A stretch of 64,000 nucleotides of DNA, taken from NCBI GenBank assembly GCA_002633005.1, contig NMRA01000301.1:62001-126000 (forward strand), written 5' to 3'. This DNA comes from Phoronis australis. Lineage: Eukaryota > Phoronida > Phoronidae. This document shows positions 36,476 through 47,800 of the stretch, piece by piece. The position numbers and the translations under genes were made by a program. Under the pieces are notes generated by a model. It was not told the DNA's origin and did no database searches. It was given only the letters and a program-made list of their open reading frames with translations. How positions within the stretch are numbered: position 1 is the first letter of the stretch; each line of letters starts with the position of its first letter.

Positions 36476-36599
36476 CGTCTGCACGTTAGGTACGAACCTC
36501 TCGGGAGAAACACGCGTGGAAGAACTGAGACTAAAATTAATGCATTTACCGACTGTTTTTTTGAGACCACTTAAAAACTTGTTGATTTTACTAATGCAC

Positions 36600-37879
36600 T
36601 TTTTTGTTCATTTTCAGAAGATATTTTCGAAATTAAATTTTCTTCAGACGGAACAAAAAGCAACCCAGGGATTGTTTATGCAATGTATCTATTTGTCCCA
36701 GGCACTAACCGACATCTGTTAGGCCAAAGGAAAAACGCAGCAGACAAATGGAACACGCTGGGTGCTTAACAGTTTCGGCCCACGCCTTGGTCATCAAAAT
36801 ATTGTTCACTTGTTTTTTTATTGCAAAACACAGTACTGAACTCAACATTTATGTTGAAAATTTTGGTTAAAGCATTTTGAATTTATTTGAAGAAAATTAA
36901 AATACTTGAATTGATAGAGAATGGCCACCAATAAAGTAAAACATTGACTTTATTTCACTATATTGCATTTGTTACATACAACACAGCATGACATAATCAA
37001 AAATAAAAGAAGAGATTGAGCAATAAAATTCAAATGCAACTTGGGTATTTATTTATTTATTTATGAATGCAGAAGCCTGTTAAAGATGAGAAAAAATCAA
37101 ACAATACAATTATGGGTAATTTATTAGAACAATTGTATCGAGGTTCAATGATCAACTTCCGCCTACCAAGTCTCAAAGGCTTACAGTTCTGTTTTGGCTG
37201 ACAAGGTGTTAACAGAGAATGAAGAGAAACTGAAAAGAAAAAGAAGGACAGCAGAGATAAGTGATGTTAAGAACAACAAGAGCAAAAAGTCAAATAAAGA
37301 GGTCACAAATACAAAATAAGTAAGGTCTGCCTGGAATAAAACAATTGTGATTTATTTTCCAGAACTGAAATTCTAAATCAATTTTAATCGATTTAAAAAT
37401 CGATATCATACCAGTAAAACAGTTTGTGGTTGAAGTAGAGTTGCTGTAAACCACTTTCCACTATTTTCTTGGCCTTTTTCTGTGTGGTTTTCTGTCCTTT
37501 CAAAAGGCGGCAGCACATGACGACCATAGGTGTCATTATAAAATGGCTGCCGAAAAGCAATGCACAGTTGAACAACTCGGCTTAAGTAAAAGAAAACGTT
37601 TGAATCAACGAATACTTTATATTTGTGAGAGTTAAATCAAGTCCTATTCAGATCATAACTTTGAAGTGGAATAATTGGGTGAGTAAGACAACAAGCCGGT
37701 TTTATGCTTAGGCGGACGACTATAGGGTTTCGGAGTGTACTACTATATTGTAATTTTGTCATAATTATTCATTTATTTGGGTTTGGTTTAGTCTATTGGC
37801 CTGCCAGTCATCGCTCAAAAATCACTTAGACCCTGTGTTGGCGCCAGGGATGACATGGTTTTCAAATTGGTCTTGTTGT
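36600..37879. other. No gene recognised
   Basis: AT-rich sequence with a short TATT microsatellite (37049-37065) and no supported exon. Confidence 0.5.
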
Positions 37880-39242
37880 CTCTTAGCAAGGAGTGTAGTG
37901 TAGGAGAATTCACTCAGCTATTTTGCCATTTGCCGCAATGGTTACCGGTCGGAACACTAGCGCCCCAAGCGGTTGAATAATCAATACTTAGGAGTGCAGT
38001 CCGAACAACATAAACACTGATTAATTCATACTTTAAGGACATTCAACGTGCAATAAAATTACTGTGATTGAAAATGTTTAGAATACATAAACTAACATCC
38101 ACTTACAATCGAATGAGAAAGAAAATGTGTATTTTAATCAATATTAATGTGTATTTATTTTTATTCTCTTAAAGCTCCCTCCAAAATCCATCATGGTTTT
38201 GTTTCATCTTTGAGTTCTTAACAAGGCAATTATCTTTCCTTATAACAGTTCATAACTCCATGGAATACATAATTTGAATGATTGCTCCTGGGGTCCAGTG
38301 GGGAATTCCCCCCAGGTAAAAACCAGGTGGGCGCCAAATGGGTGTTGACCCCCTCCCAGAGGGGTTACACTGGAGGAGTGCTAAACAGGTAAAAACCAAT
38401 GTGTATGTATGCCATATGGGTGTTGAGCCCTCCCATCGTCACACATTTTGGTTGCTCCCCTGACCATTGACAAACATGTTGCTCCCAGCTCACTGCTGGT
38501 TTCATCTCCACCCAACAATTTCGCAAAGTGTTCCCTATTCAATGCACCAGGCTACTTGCAATGCAGACAATTGTTTTGTGCAGTGGGTGTTACACACGTG
38601 AGAAGAAGAAAGCAAGGCAATTCATCACTACCACTAAATCGTAGTACAATTTTAGAACATTCTGTTATTTCTTAGACATACCAGTTCAGGGTAAACTCGA
38701 TCCCACTCTCCCACTATAATCACCAACAGTTACAAGTCAGTTGCTAATCTGTACAATAGCTCACAACTTACAAAATGAAGTAACATTGAGTATATCATCA
38801 CTCTTAACTAGTCAAAGTTCAAAATGTCATGACAAAAATTAAGAGGTACTGAACAGCAATCAAAATATTCACTACCTACATAGCTTCATACAAAACTGAA
38901 TTAAAAACACTTGGATGATAAAACCAAAATTTTACTTTAAATACCCACTGTTCCAATTATCAATAACAGTAAATAGTTCGGGTAAGTTAAAGCCAGACCA
39001 CAAGATCATATCTGATACCTAGCCACAACTGGGGCTTAAATTAATCACAATCTCCAAATTAACGTACAAAATAGGCAACACATACATGATACGGATAGCT
39101 TGGGTTTAGCAAAATTTCAGCCCACCATTCAGACTCTGAATGATCCATCAGTTTCATTTTGGCTCTCTTCAAATCACAGGCTAACCATTCATAAAATGTT
39201 TCAATCTTATCGACCTTAGTAAAATACTAAACCAGATTTTAA

Positions 39243-39534
39243 CTAATTGTCCTTTCTACCCGTGATGTTCCAGTACTTGCTTTGTGAGACGATAATCAGA
39301 AATGCAAAAAAGCCTATTCCAGAGCTGTAATATAATTTCCGGAGAAATTTTGACCCTGACATCTTCATTTTTGGTGGACTCGGGACATCAAGTATTGTTC
39401 GGCCCACTGCAGTCAATACCAGCTTGTTTTTCATTCATGAACATGGACTCCTCGAAGTGATGAGAGCATAACTTGAAGTTCTTGGACAAATAGGCTGCAT
39501 CTCTATTCATAATGTCAGCTCCCAGTGATTGCAC
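39243..39534 (-). pseudogene. THAP domain exon 2 (P-type transposon copy 1)
   Basis: After an acceptor (TTTCTGTTCAG) the sequence reads CNHWE, shifts frame, then ADIMNRDAAYLSKNFKLCSH HF with EESMFMN, and after another shift NKLVLTAVGRTILDVPSPPK. These are the W, C-x2-H and AVPTIFD-like elements that end a THAP domain. Phase agrees with exon 1 (phase 2). Two frameshifts make it non-functional. Confidence 0.75.
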
Positions 39535-40218
39535 CTGAACAGAAATCAATGACTGAGAGACTCAGGAACAAACCTCATACTCACTAGGTTCACAAAAGAC
39601 TGGTAGCCTACACTAAAGCACACTACACTGCAGAATTCCTGTCGTACTGTGATTGTGATAGAGACAAAAGCGTTTTGGTGTCAACTGAAAAATACTCGGA
39701 CTCAAATGTCGATCCAAAGATATTTTAACAGGGCCTCGCCCCCGCATCATTGACACAGAGAATAAAGTTTTCAATAACGCACTGCTTAACTTAAGTGGTC
39801 CAAGAGGCACATTAAAATCATGTTGATTTTTTCACCTTTTCACCGAGACCCACAGATTCCCTAACTTGACGGCTCATGACAGACTTGAGGCCCTGTGGCT
39901 GTGATTGTGCCAAGGCCGTGTCACCAGTTATATTACCCACGGCCATGGACATGGGTATGATTTCCAAAAATTATCCCTGCAATCGTACAGGTGACATTTT
40001 GATTTAGAATTCATGGACTACAAGTATCCAGAAAGCTGACGATCACATCGTACGTTCATCATAGACCTTCCGCCTGCAGCCCGGCTGTACAGTATTCTTA
40101 GCCTGCACTGCAGACAACAGTGGCAACGGGACTGCAATCGACTTGTCTAACAACCGTGGACAGAACACACAAAATGAAAGACAATGTATCATATTATTGA
40201 ATAACAGATAATCCTTAC

Positions 40219-40309
40219 CTTTCTGGATCCTTAGGAAACCTAAAAAATGACACGTCTTCGTGGATGAATACATGCAATTTATCGCACTGCCAAATGCGTC
40301 ATTCCCCAT
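40219..40309 (-). pseudogene. THAP domain exon 1, 7-nt deletion (copy 1)
   Basis: This is the homologue of 61059-61156. It opens MGNDAFGSAINC, where the first zinc cysteine is replaced by Gly. A 7-nt deletion shifts the frame before RFPKDPER, which is still readable in the next frame just ahead of a GTAAGG donor. Confidence 0.8.
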
Positions 40310-40614
40310 TGTTTTGGCGCTTCCTGGTTGACAGTTGCTAAGTTATCACTTGGCGGCGCTAGTAGTAGCGGTAACAGCGAACTCACTAGTGAACTCTCCT
40401 ACTCTACTACACTCCTTGCTCTTAGTTTACTAAGTTGTCTCTTAATTGAATAACTATTCACTTTGGATTTACTTTTATGTTAGCACAGCAAAAAATTTCA
40501 GATATGTTTCTGTCAACTTGCTTTGTTTTCTGTCGAGTAACTTCTGTGACCCATCCAGCCTGACTATCCATGTGATGACTGTACTGCTCTTTTCTGTAGT
40601 AAACATGTTGATTT

Positions 40615-40670
40615 CGTAGACCAAGTAGGTCACCCGTCCAAACTTTGACGGGTGACTTACTTGGTCTACG
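40615..40670. ncRNA. 56-nt near-perfect hairpin, possible small-RNA precursor
   Basis: Two 24-nt arms (CGTAGACCAAGTAGGTCACC..) pair with one mismatch across an 8-nt loop. It sits about 190 bp right of the THAP transposon but is not part of it. The stem is more perfect than most animal pre-miRNAs. A foldback or siRNA hairpin is as likely, and it could be transcribed from either strand. Confidence 0.3.
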
Positions 40671-40679
40671 ACTTTGACA

Positions 40680-43174
40680 CATTGCCCATTCGAAGAAGCA
40701 TTGCTTGCAAGCTACAGGATGACCATTAATGCAGAAACAGTGGTAGTTGCCTTCTGTGTGTCAGGGCTCACGTGATTTCGATTTAATAGAGTGTCGCAGA
40801 ATGAAAATGAGGTCTCAACACATTCTATCTATTCCCTATTACATGACGGAAACATTTGAATTGTACTGCACAATTATCTTGCTTGCCAGTCACTCTGGCA
40901 TGTGTGTACGTGTGTATGCACTCATTCTACTAACACTATAAGTTACATTGAACACTGCTGTTGCTCATCACTCTGATCTCTCATTTCGAATGATACATTC
41001 TGATTGCAGTCACTATGTGGCTCATTTAGCCATCTGTTGTTTTGCTTGTTGCTTTGTTTTTCTACGGAAAACATATAGGACATTCACTCAATTCATCAGT
41101 TTACCCGACATCTACTGTATTGTTTTACAGGGAGTATGGATAAAAATAATATTGTACTTGCTTTCTAGCCTAATTCAGAATTTAATCAAATTGAGTAGGA
41201 GTTGACAGCTTAGTGCATTCACCTCACGAAGGCGAAGAGAATTTCGTTCAGATATGATTTAGACTATTTGTTACATAATGTTTAAGCATTTACACCTTCA
41301 AAAGGAAATTTAGCGTTGTTAACTGTGTGTGATTAGAATATTCTTGTAACTTCAGCAACACCCAGTGAATGAATGTGCTCATTTAAGAAAGCAAGTTAAA
41401 ATTCAAAAATAATTCCAATACTCATTTCGCCAAAGATTAATGACATATTCAGTTAAGAATTTGGTCTACTGAACATCCATTGACTGTGCTAAAATATATG
41501 TGCATTCAAAACTGTGTGTGCATCGTTCCTATTCTACATTAATTTTTCATGTTCTATTCTACAGCACTATACTTCTAATTAAATAAGGGAAATACAACTA
41601 CCGTTATTCTGCATCCATGTTAATTTTATCGTTGCTTGCAATTAGCTCTGATGAATGTTAAAGTTTTGCAATGTATTCAGTTCCTGAAACTTTGGTTCAA
41701 ATTGTGTCTTATTAGTTGCTCGCCACTTGTATAAAAAGTTATGAAGTTATGAAGAAACGGAGATTGTTTATTTTGTACAAGCTTAATAGTTGTTAGAACT
41801 ACAAGCCGTATTTGATTTTACTGCCATTTCTTCAAGTTGGACTTTCCTGAGTCCTGATTTGATCTGTAGGTTTTGAATTTTTTCCAATGACGTTGTGCAA
41901 CTCTTTGTTTAACATCTGTATAAATAATAATGCGATTCTGGTTATATGTTAAAACTGGTATTTCGTGTTTTCAGTTGTCTCACTGGTTCATCTATATAGC
42001 AGCTGGTCAAAAGTAGTTCCATCGGTTCATGTGTGGTTTTGGAGTATGGGTCTGATCTGTCTGTAGTTAGATATTGTTTATGATAAGGGTCTGAAGTTTT
42101 TGCGACCAGGTGAACAATCGTCATGCATATCCTTTGCGCTACTGCTGCATCATTACCAATTTGAGGTAAATGTTGTCACCAGGCCACATAGAAGAATTGA
42201 CAGAAGGGAGGCANCTGACTCTGACCCCTTTCCTTCGCTTCCGAAGTGTCAAAACACTCTAAACTACAAAATATTTTCAAAAATATATGCAAATCAACTT
42301 ACCATTTGCGAAAATTATAATGTTTCTAATGTATTCTTTTATAAATATGATGAGTAATCACTCTATCCGTATAGCTAAACAGAGCAGTAAAAGTACATGT
42401 TAAGCAGTGAAAAAGACCAAACTTTAGACTTAATGTATGTACTACACTATTCTATTACTACCAAATCACTCTAGATCCATATCCACACATGGTATATCCA
42501 TTGCTCGCATTCTCATTGAAAATGGGCAAAATTCGCCGGTTGAAAAATTGTAAAAACTCAATTTTTGAATATCCACTAAATAGTATAAAATTTATCTTAA
42601 ATGTCGAACATATTTCTGGATCTTAGCGTCAAATACATTCACAGAAAAATTGATAGTTATTCTTGCAAATTTGACAGCGTTTTCACTGAAGCAAGAGTGG
42701 AAAAATCCATTTTGAGGAAAAAATCCATTTTGCAAGATTGGCAAGAAAACGAAAACTAGGCTTCTGTTAGAAAAATCAAAGATGACATAGTACATAACAG
42801 GCGTAGACGAAGTCTTTGTAAAATTTCAGGAAAATCTCTGATGACCGATGTAGAACCACTCGTAGCTGCTCTAAGAATTTGCTACTTAAGCCCTCTTACG
42901 TTATTTAATGTCCACAAATGTCCACTGCTGTGCGGTAGGATGTACCACTGGCTTACGAATAAAGCAATCTTCTTAAGACGCCCTTCCATACGTTTCGGAA
43001 AGACAGTGGCTGCCGCTGATAAAGCAGGAGAAAAATCTCAAATAAATTAGCAAATTTTGATCAAGCATTAGAAGGGGCTGACATTGAAATTTCTTACTCT
43101 GCTTTTATATTTATGAGCCACTATATAGTAATTGAATTTCTGTCCACCAAATCTGAGTCGAGATTAAACGGAAT
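40680..43174. other. No gene recognised
   Basis: AT-rich sequence with frames of up to 85 codons on both strands and no domain or convincing exon. The single N at 42214 has no duplicated flanks, so it is an ambiguous base. Confidence 0.5.
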
Positions 43175-43453
43175 TCACTTTCGTGTTCTCATTACTCTAG
43201 AGAGCGTCAATATGAAAAGTCTCCTATTGAGACCATGCCCATAATGTGAAGCTGCACCAACTGCGAAGCTTAGGCACATACTGTATTTAGCTCGGAAAAC
43301 ATTGGCTGGTTGTCGAGGAATCAAACGGGGGATAGCTGAGATTATTTTAATGAACTTATGAATAGACATTGAGTTTGACATAAAATTGTCCTCGCGGTGT
43401 TTGAATGCCACTGCCACTGACACGTTTTCTTTCGGGTCGGGTTGTTGTGGTGC
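43175..43453 (-). CDS. Hypothetical terminal exon
   Basis: After an acceptor-like CTAATTTGTTTCAG the minus strand is open for about 92 codons (APQQPDPKENVSVAVAFKHR ... HYGHGLNRRLFILTL ... RTRK) to a stop. Composition is basic and no family is recognised. A frame of this length is expected by chance several times in the window, so support is weak. No partner exon was found. Confidence 0.2.
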   Translation of the reverse strand, partial: APQQPDPKENVSVAVAFKHREDNFMSNSMSIHKFIKIISAIPRLIPRQPANVFRAKYSMCLSFAVGAASHYGHGLNRRLFILTLSRVMRTRK

Positions 43454-43599
43454 CTGAAACAAATTAGCCATCCATCGCAGGAAGCGTGTATACAAATGCC
43501 ATTTCTGCCAATTGTGCAATAATTTTATGTCTTTGCCTGATATCACACATGTGAAACTACAACCTACCAAACATGCACGTTATTACACAATGACAAATT

Positions 43600-44760
43600 T
43601 CATGTCTTCGTTATCAATACTGATTGTTTCACTGTACCAATTACGTTATTAACAGCTTTAGTATTTAAAGACAATTGGCACCGAAATTTTGTTCTAAGTC
43701 ACTGAGAATCGTTACCTGCCATAACTGGTGATCAGGATTGTGAAACTACTCGGTTACCATGGTAGGGATACTAAATTCAGTTTATCAACAGCACCCCATA
43801 ACTGCACAAAGGATCAATGCAAGTACTCTTGGCAAGGCATTCTTGCATCAACCGTGAATTTGTCCTAAAACCTAAGATTGTTGATGGTGAATGACAAAAT
43901 ACCTGGGTAGCATGACATCGGTGCAAATTTCGGCTTGACATCCCACAGGATTTTGCAAGTGACGTTGCAATGGCATTTATAGCTTATGGTTTTGGTCAGT
44001 GTCAGCAGCTTGTTTCCCTCAGAAAAGAACCGAATCGCTTATTGTACGTGTGCATATAGGCATTAGTGAATGCAACAACACATTTGTTGATGTTTTATAT
44101 CTGAACAAATTATACAAGAAATACAATATTTCAATGGTCTCCTTGCATGTCTTTCAGATACGATTCATTTGTCCATAGTCCACAGTTACAACTGAACCAA
44201 TTATTACCTCCAGCTGGTAATGTATCGACTAACACACATCCCATTCTCATCAATGAAACCTGTCTTAAACGAGTTGGTTGGCTGGTTCTGTTCCTTTTTG
44301 AGTTTTGCCATAACCTCAGGAAAAAGTACAGTATGCCAGAATCAACATTATTTCCTTCATTTTTGGTTTAATTATTGCAAACAGCTAGCTGGCAAAGGAC
44401 TGCGGATATTAGAATGTGGTCGTGGCTATTTCTTTATCCAAGAGATTTGTTATAAGGAGCCAAGGTTGGCACTCGATTACGCATAGCTTATAGCATTTTA
44501 CTATGAAATTAAAAGTGATGGCCAATTGCAGTAAATTTATGACGATGATTCAAAGAGATGTGTGAACTTTAAGGGTTGTGTCACTTGAAAGAAGTTAAGT
44601 AAATGTTTCTTCCACATCAAATATTTTGAAAAGTACTTTGCTTGCTCCGCCAAATCGCAGGAGGAAATTGCCTTCGAGTGTCCGTAATGTACGTCATATG
44701 TTCACGTCAACTTGTCCTTTAAAGATCCACCCAGCGGTCAATCCGAATTCACTAATTACT
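43600..44760. other. No gene recognised
   Basis: Short frames only. The right end leads into the TATA-containing promoter candidate at 44765. Confidence 0.5.
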
Positions 44761-44764
44761 GAAC

Positions 44765-44772
44765 TATAAAAC
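44765..44772 (+). promoter_or_regulatory. TATA box candidate for the plus-strand gene at 44855
   Basis: TATAAAAC lies 90 nt upstream of the ATG at 44855. A start site about 30 nt downstream (near 44795) would give a 5' leader of about 60 nt. The proximity to an ATG with a good context and a donor supports it, but no initiator element is obvious. Confidence 0.4.
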
Positions 44773-44854
44773 CGGTTAGTGAACTTCATTAGGCTCCTTG
44801 TATTGTGTTGTGTAATCGCGAACGTTAATTTGGCTTATTAAAGATCCGACAACA

Positions 44855-44868
44855 ATGGTTCTGTATGG
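44855..44868 (+). CDS. Putative exon 1 (MVLYG)
   Basis: AACAATGGTTCTGTATGG followed by GTAAGT is a good start context with a perfect donor after 14 nt. It ends in phase 2, compatible with the exon at 55734. Such a short exon is easily produced by chance, so linkage is tentative. Confidence 0.35.
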
Positions 44869-47800
44869 GTAAGTAACGGACAACCTCGAAGGAAGCTGAT
44901 TCCGCAATTGTTAGTCGTCTTGTTGGATTTGCAAAGCATCAGCTCATATGATCTACTAATGAAACTTTTTCGAAACCCGTATCGTGGCACTGAACATACA
45001 CGGTGCTTTGTCTGCACACGGTGAACTATCGCAAATGTACGTATCTACGGTTGAACATTGTTGACTTTGCCGGTTTCACCGGGTCAACCCGGTGGCTTAG
45101 ACATCTCATAACTCTGTAGTCGTCATCGGAAACCGATTGAGCTGGCGACGTCAATCAAGTACAGGTGACACACTAGAATGAGTTGAGGAATTCACATTAT
45201 CGGAGAAATCCAACACTTAATCCAATAAGGCGTGCACGTTGTTTAGCTCTGTCGGCATAATGATGTCGAATATGCTGAAATAACACGCTACGGTTCCACG
45301 GAAGTTTGCTGAATCCATAACCACGTTTCTTTTCTATCATACCTCGAGATAGTGCATCGATGGACTTTACTGGATCAGCAGTCTCTCCGAAGTCTCCTTT
45401 TTTAAATCGATCACCGTCTTTGCTAAGTTTTTGGGTGGAGATATTGGTTTCAATAAACCGTTTTCGGTCTATTGAAGGAACGTAGTCTGAAGTCATTACT
45501 CGATATGGTTTCCCTGCTCCAGGTCTTGGGCGGCTCCTATGCCAAGGAACCTTGGACATGACGCCACCGTAGCTCTTAATGTACTCGCGGATGTCGTCAG
45601 GATAGCGACTTTTAAGGTCGTTATTAACCAAGTCTGTTTCTGGCACCTGCAATCTTGATTGGCGACTAAGCTTACTCTTCAAAAACACAAATCGGTGACA
45701 CAAGTCCAGCAAACTTCTATCCGAGCAACAAAGACTTTCATCCACGCCCAAATGGAAGTTGCACGAAAGACACGTGGAAACAGAGTTTATGTCAAAATTG
45801 CATACGTTTTCTGCTTGGTTTGCGTTTTCAACTGGGGGACGAGCATAGCTAACGATTGCTATCGCAGCGATGTATACCTAAAATTGAAATCATGTGCTTA
45901 TTTCTTAACAGTCATTTTCAGTCATATAGAACTTGATTTTGACAATTGCCAGTTTACAAAGAAAGTTGAAGGCCTGCTAAGATATCTCATTCTGTAGATA
46001 TATGAAAAATGGTGTATAAGAAGCAAAATTTAAAGATAATAATTTAGCTTCTTATCACGTACATAAGTCAGTTATAAATATTTTTTGAACTTTGGTACAC
46101 AGAAAAATTGAAGGGCAGTGAACTTTACGCTTATTATCAGTTAACTGTAACAAGCAGGACTGTATTTCGTGAATGAGTACTAATTGACTGATTTCTGTAA
46201 AACGGTTCAAATGAAAGAAAGCGGAGTTCACAGTTTACTTAAATTCCCGCTTTCCGGTCACCATCACACTCGCACAACCTAAGCCCGACCCCGGATTTTT
46301 TATATCCAGATGGACATGTCACCACTGTCGGTTTTCTTCGCCATCAGTGATCAGAATCTTAATTACTTCCGTTGTCAATCATTCTGGAAGCCATTTTCCT
46401 GATCATCTTCCACATTTTAGCCGTAGAAATTGCCAGTTTGCAGGGCGTCATTAAATACACATGAACGTTTGCATCCCCATACTTTTGAAAGTATCACCTC
46501 TGACATTACAAATTATTGGAAGATATGGGCCACCAACTACCAACCTTTCACGAGCCGTGTTTGTGTGCGTGCATGAATACCTGAGCTTGCACTTGCGGGT
46601 TTGCTTGCGCATGTATATACGCGTGTGTACGCGAAAGTGGGTATGCATTGCCGCCATACTTCACTCATTGTTTATTATTCTTCTTGGCTCTGTCATTGCC
46701 TTCTTGTTTCCTACGGAATGAGTTCTCATAGTGAGATTCATCTGTCTAAAAACTTGAATTATCTTGCGGCGACGGGTGACAATCATCAAAGTAATTACTC
46801 ATCACCATCGTATTAAGATTTCCGCATTGTCGAATAGTCACGGAAGCGAGTTATTACAAGCAAGTCGCTGGCACGTGTCATCTATAGCAATGCATGTCGC
46901 TCATTTTCATGGCTAAGTGGTTACTGGTGTAAATAAATGATGAATGCTTCTAACACAAATCAATCTTTGAGAAATTTGCGCATTACGCTGGGCGCAGGAG
47001 GAGGTGCAGAGTCGAGCTTAAGATTATGAAAAAATCGAGCCGAACAATAAACGAACAGGACAGCACAGACTGCCTCCAGTGGAACATACTAGGAAAACAA
47101 GAACAGCAACTGCATCGACAGCAACATCAAGAGAATCAGAAGCATTAGATAAAAAATAGAACTTCGGTTTGTCAATTATTCTCGCAAATAGATGTAGCAA
47201 TGTCTCCGAAAATCACTCAGGATTTTTATAAAAATTGGTAGATCATCAGACAAGGACTCAAAATTTCAAAAGAGACTGTTATAATACGATGGCAATAACC
47301 AGAGTTCGAGGAATGACTGTACGCGAACCTTTAATACCCCTGTTCCTGAATAGTGCCCGACAGCCTTGTTACAGCAGAATATCGATATATTCGCCAAAGG
47401 ACTTCTAAGAGTAACATTTCTTTTTGAAAATAGTTGCTTGGACATTCGTGTATTATTTATAAGGCGGGGAGTTTTTGTGCGACATTAATTGTGTGGATTA
47501 GGCTGTCTAGGGTGATGTTTGGGAGTCACCATTAAAATTAACCGGTAGGTTTAAAGGTCCTCAAAGCTTTGACAGCGATAGATACGGGTATTTTTGGAAA
47601 ACAATTCATATTCGATACCAAAGCCGTAACATACTAAACCAGTGGATTTCACAATGTTAACTGACCAAATTTCACTTTAAAATATTGGCAAGTCGTTGAT
47701 GTTCTTACGTTTATAATACTAATAATGATAATGATAGTGACTAATATTATTGTAATGTTATTATAATTTTCTGCACTAGTACTATGCTTGTACTTTCAGC

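Larger units (their letters stand above)
37887..40418 (-). mobile_element. THAP-domain, P-type DNA transposon, copy 1 (2532 bp)
   Basis: The ends are inverted repeats of about 31 bp (CAAGGAGTGTAGTRTAGGAG..TTCACT), extended inward by weaker matches (GTTACCG, ACTAGCGCC). It is flanked by an exact 7-bp target duplication CTCTTAG (37880-37886 and 40419-40425). Reading leftward from the right end are two exons of a THAP zinc-binding domain. P-superfamily transposases start with a THAP domain and make 7-8 bp duplications. No catalytic domain is seen, and at 2.5 kb with frameshifts this copy is non-autonomous. Confidence 0.85.

Noticed and set aside
46451-46816. Overlapping frames on both strands at 46.45-46.82 kb
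   Set aside because: They run through alternating purine-pyrimidine sequence and carry His/Arg- or Cys/Val-rich low-complexity translations.
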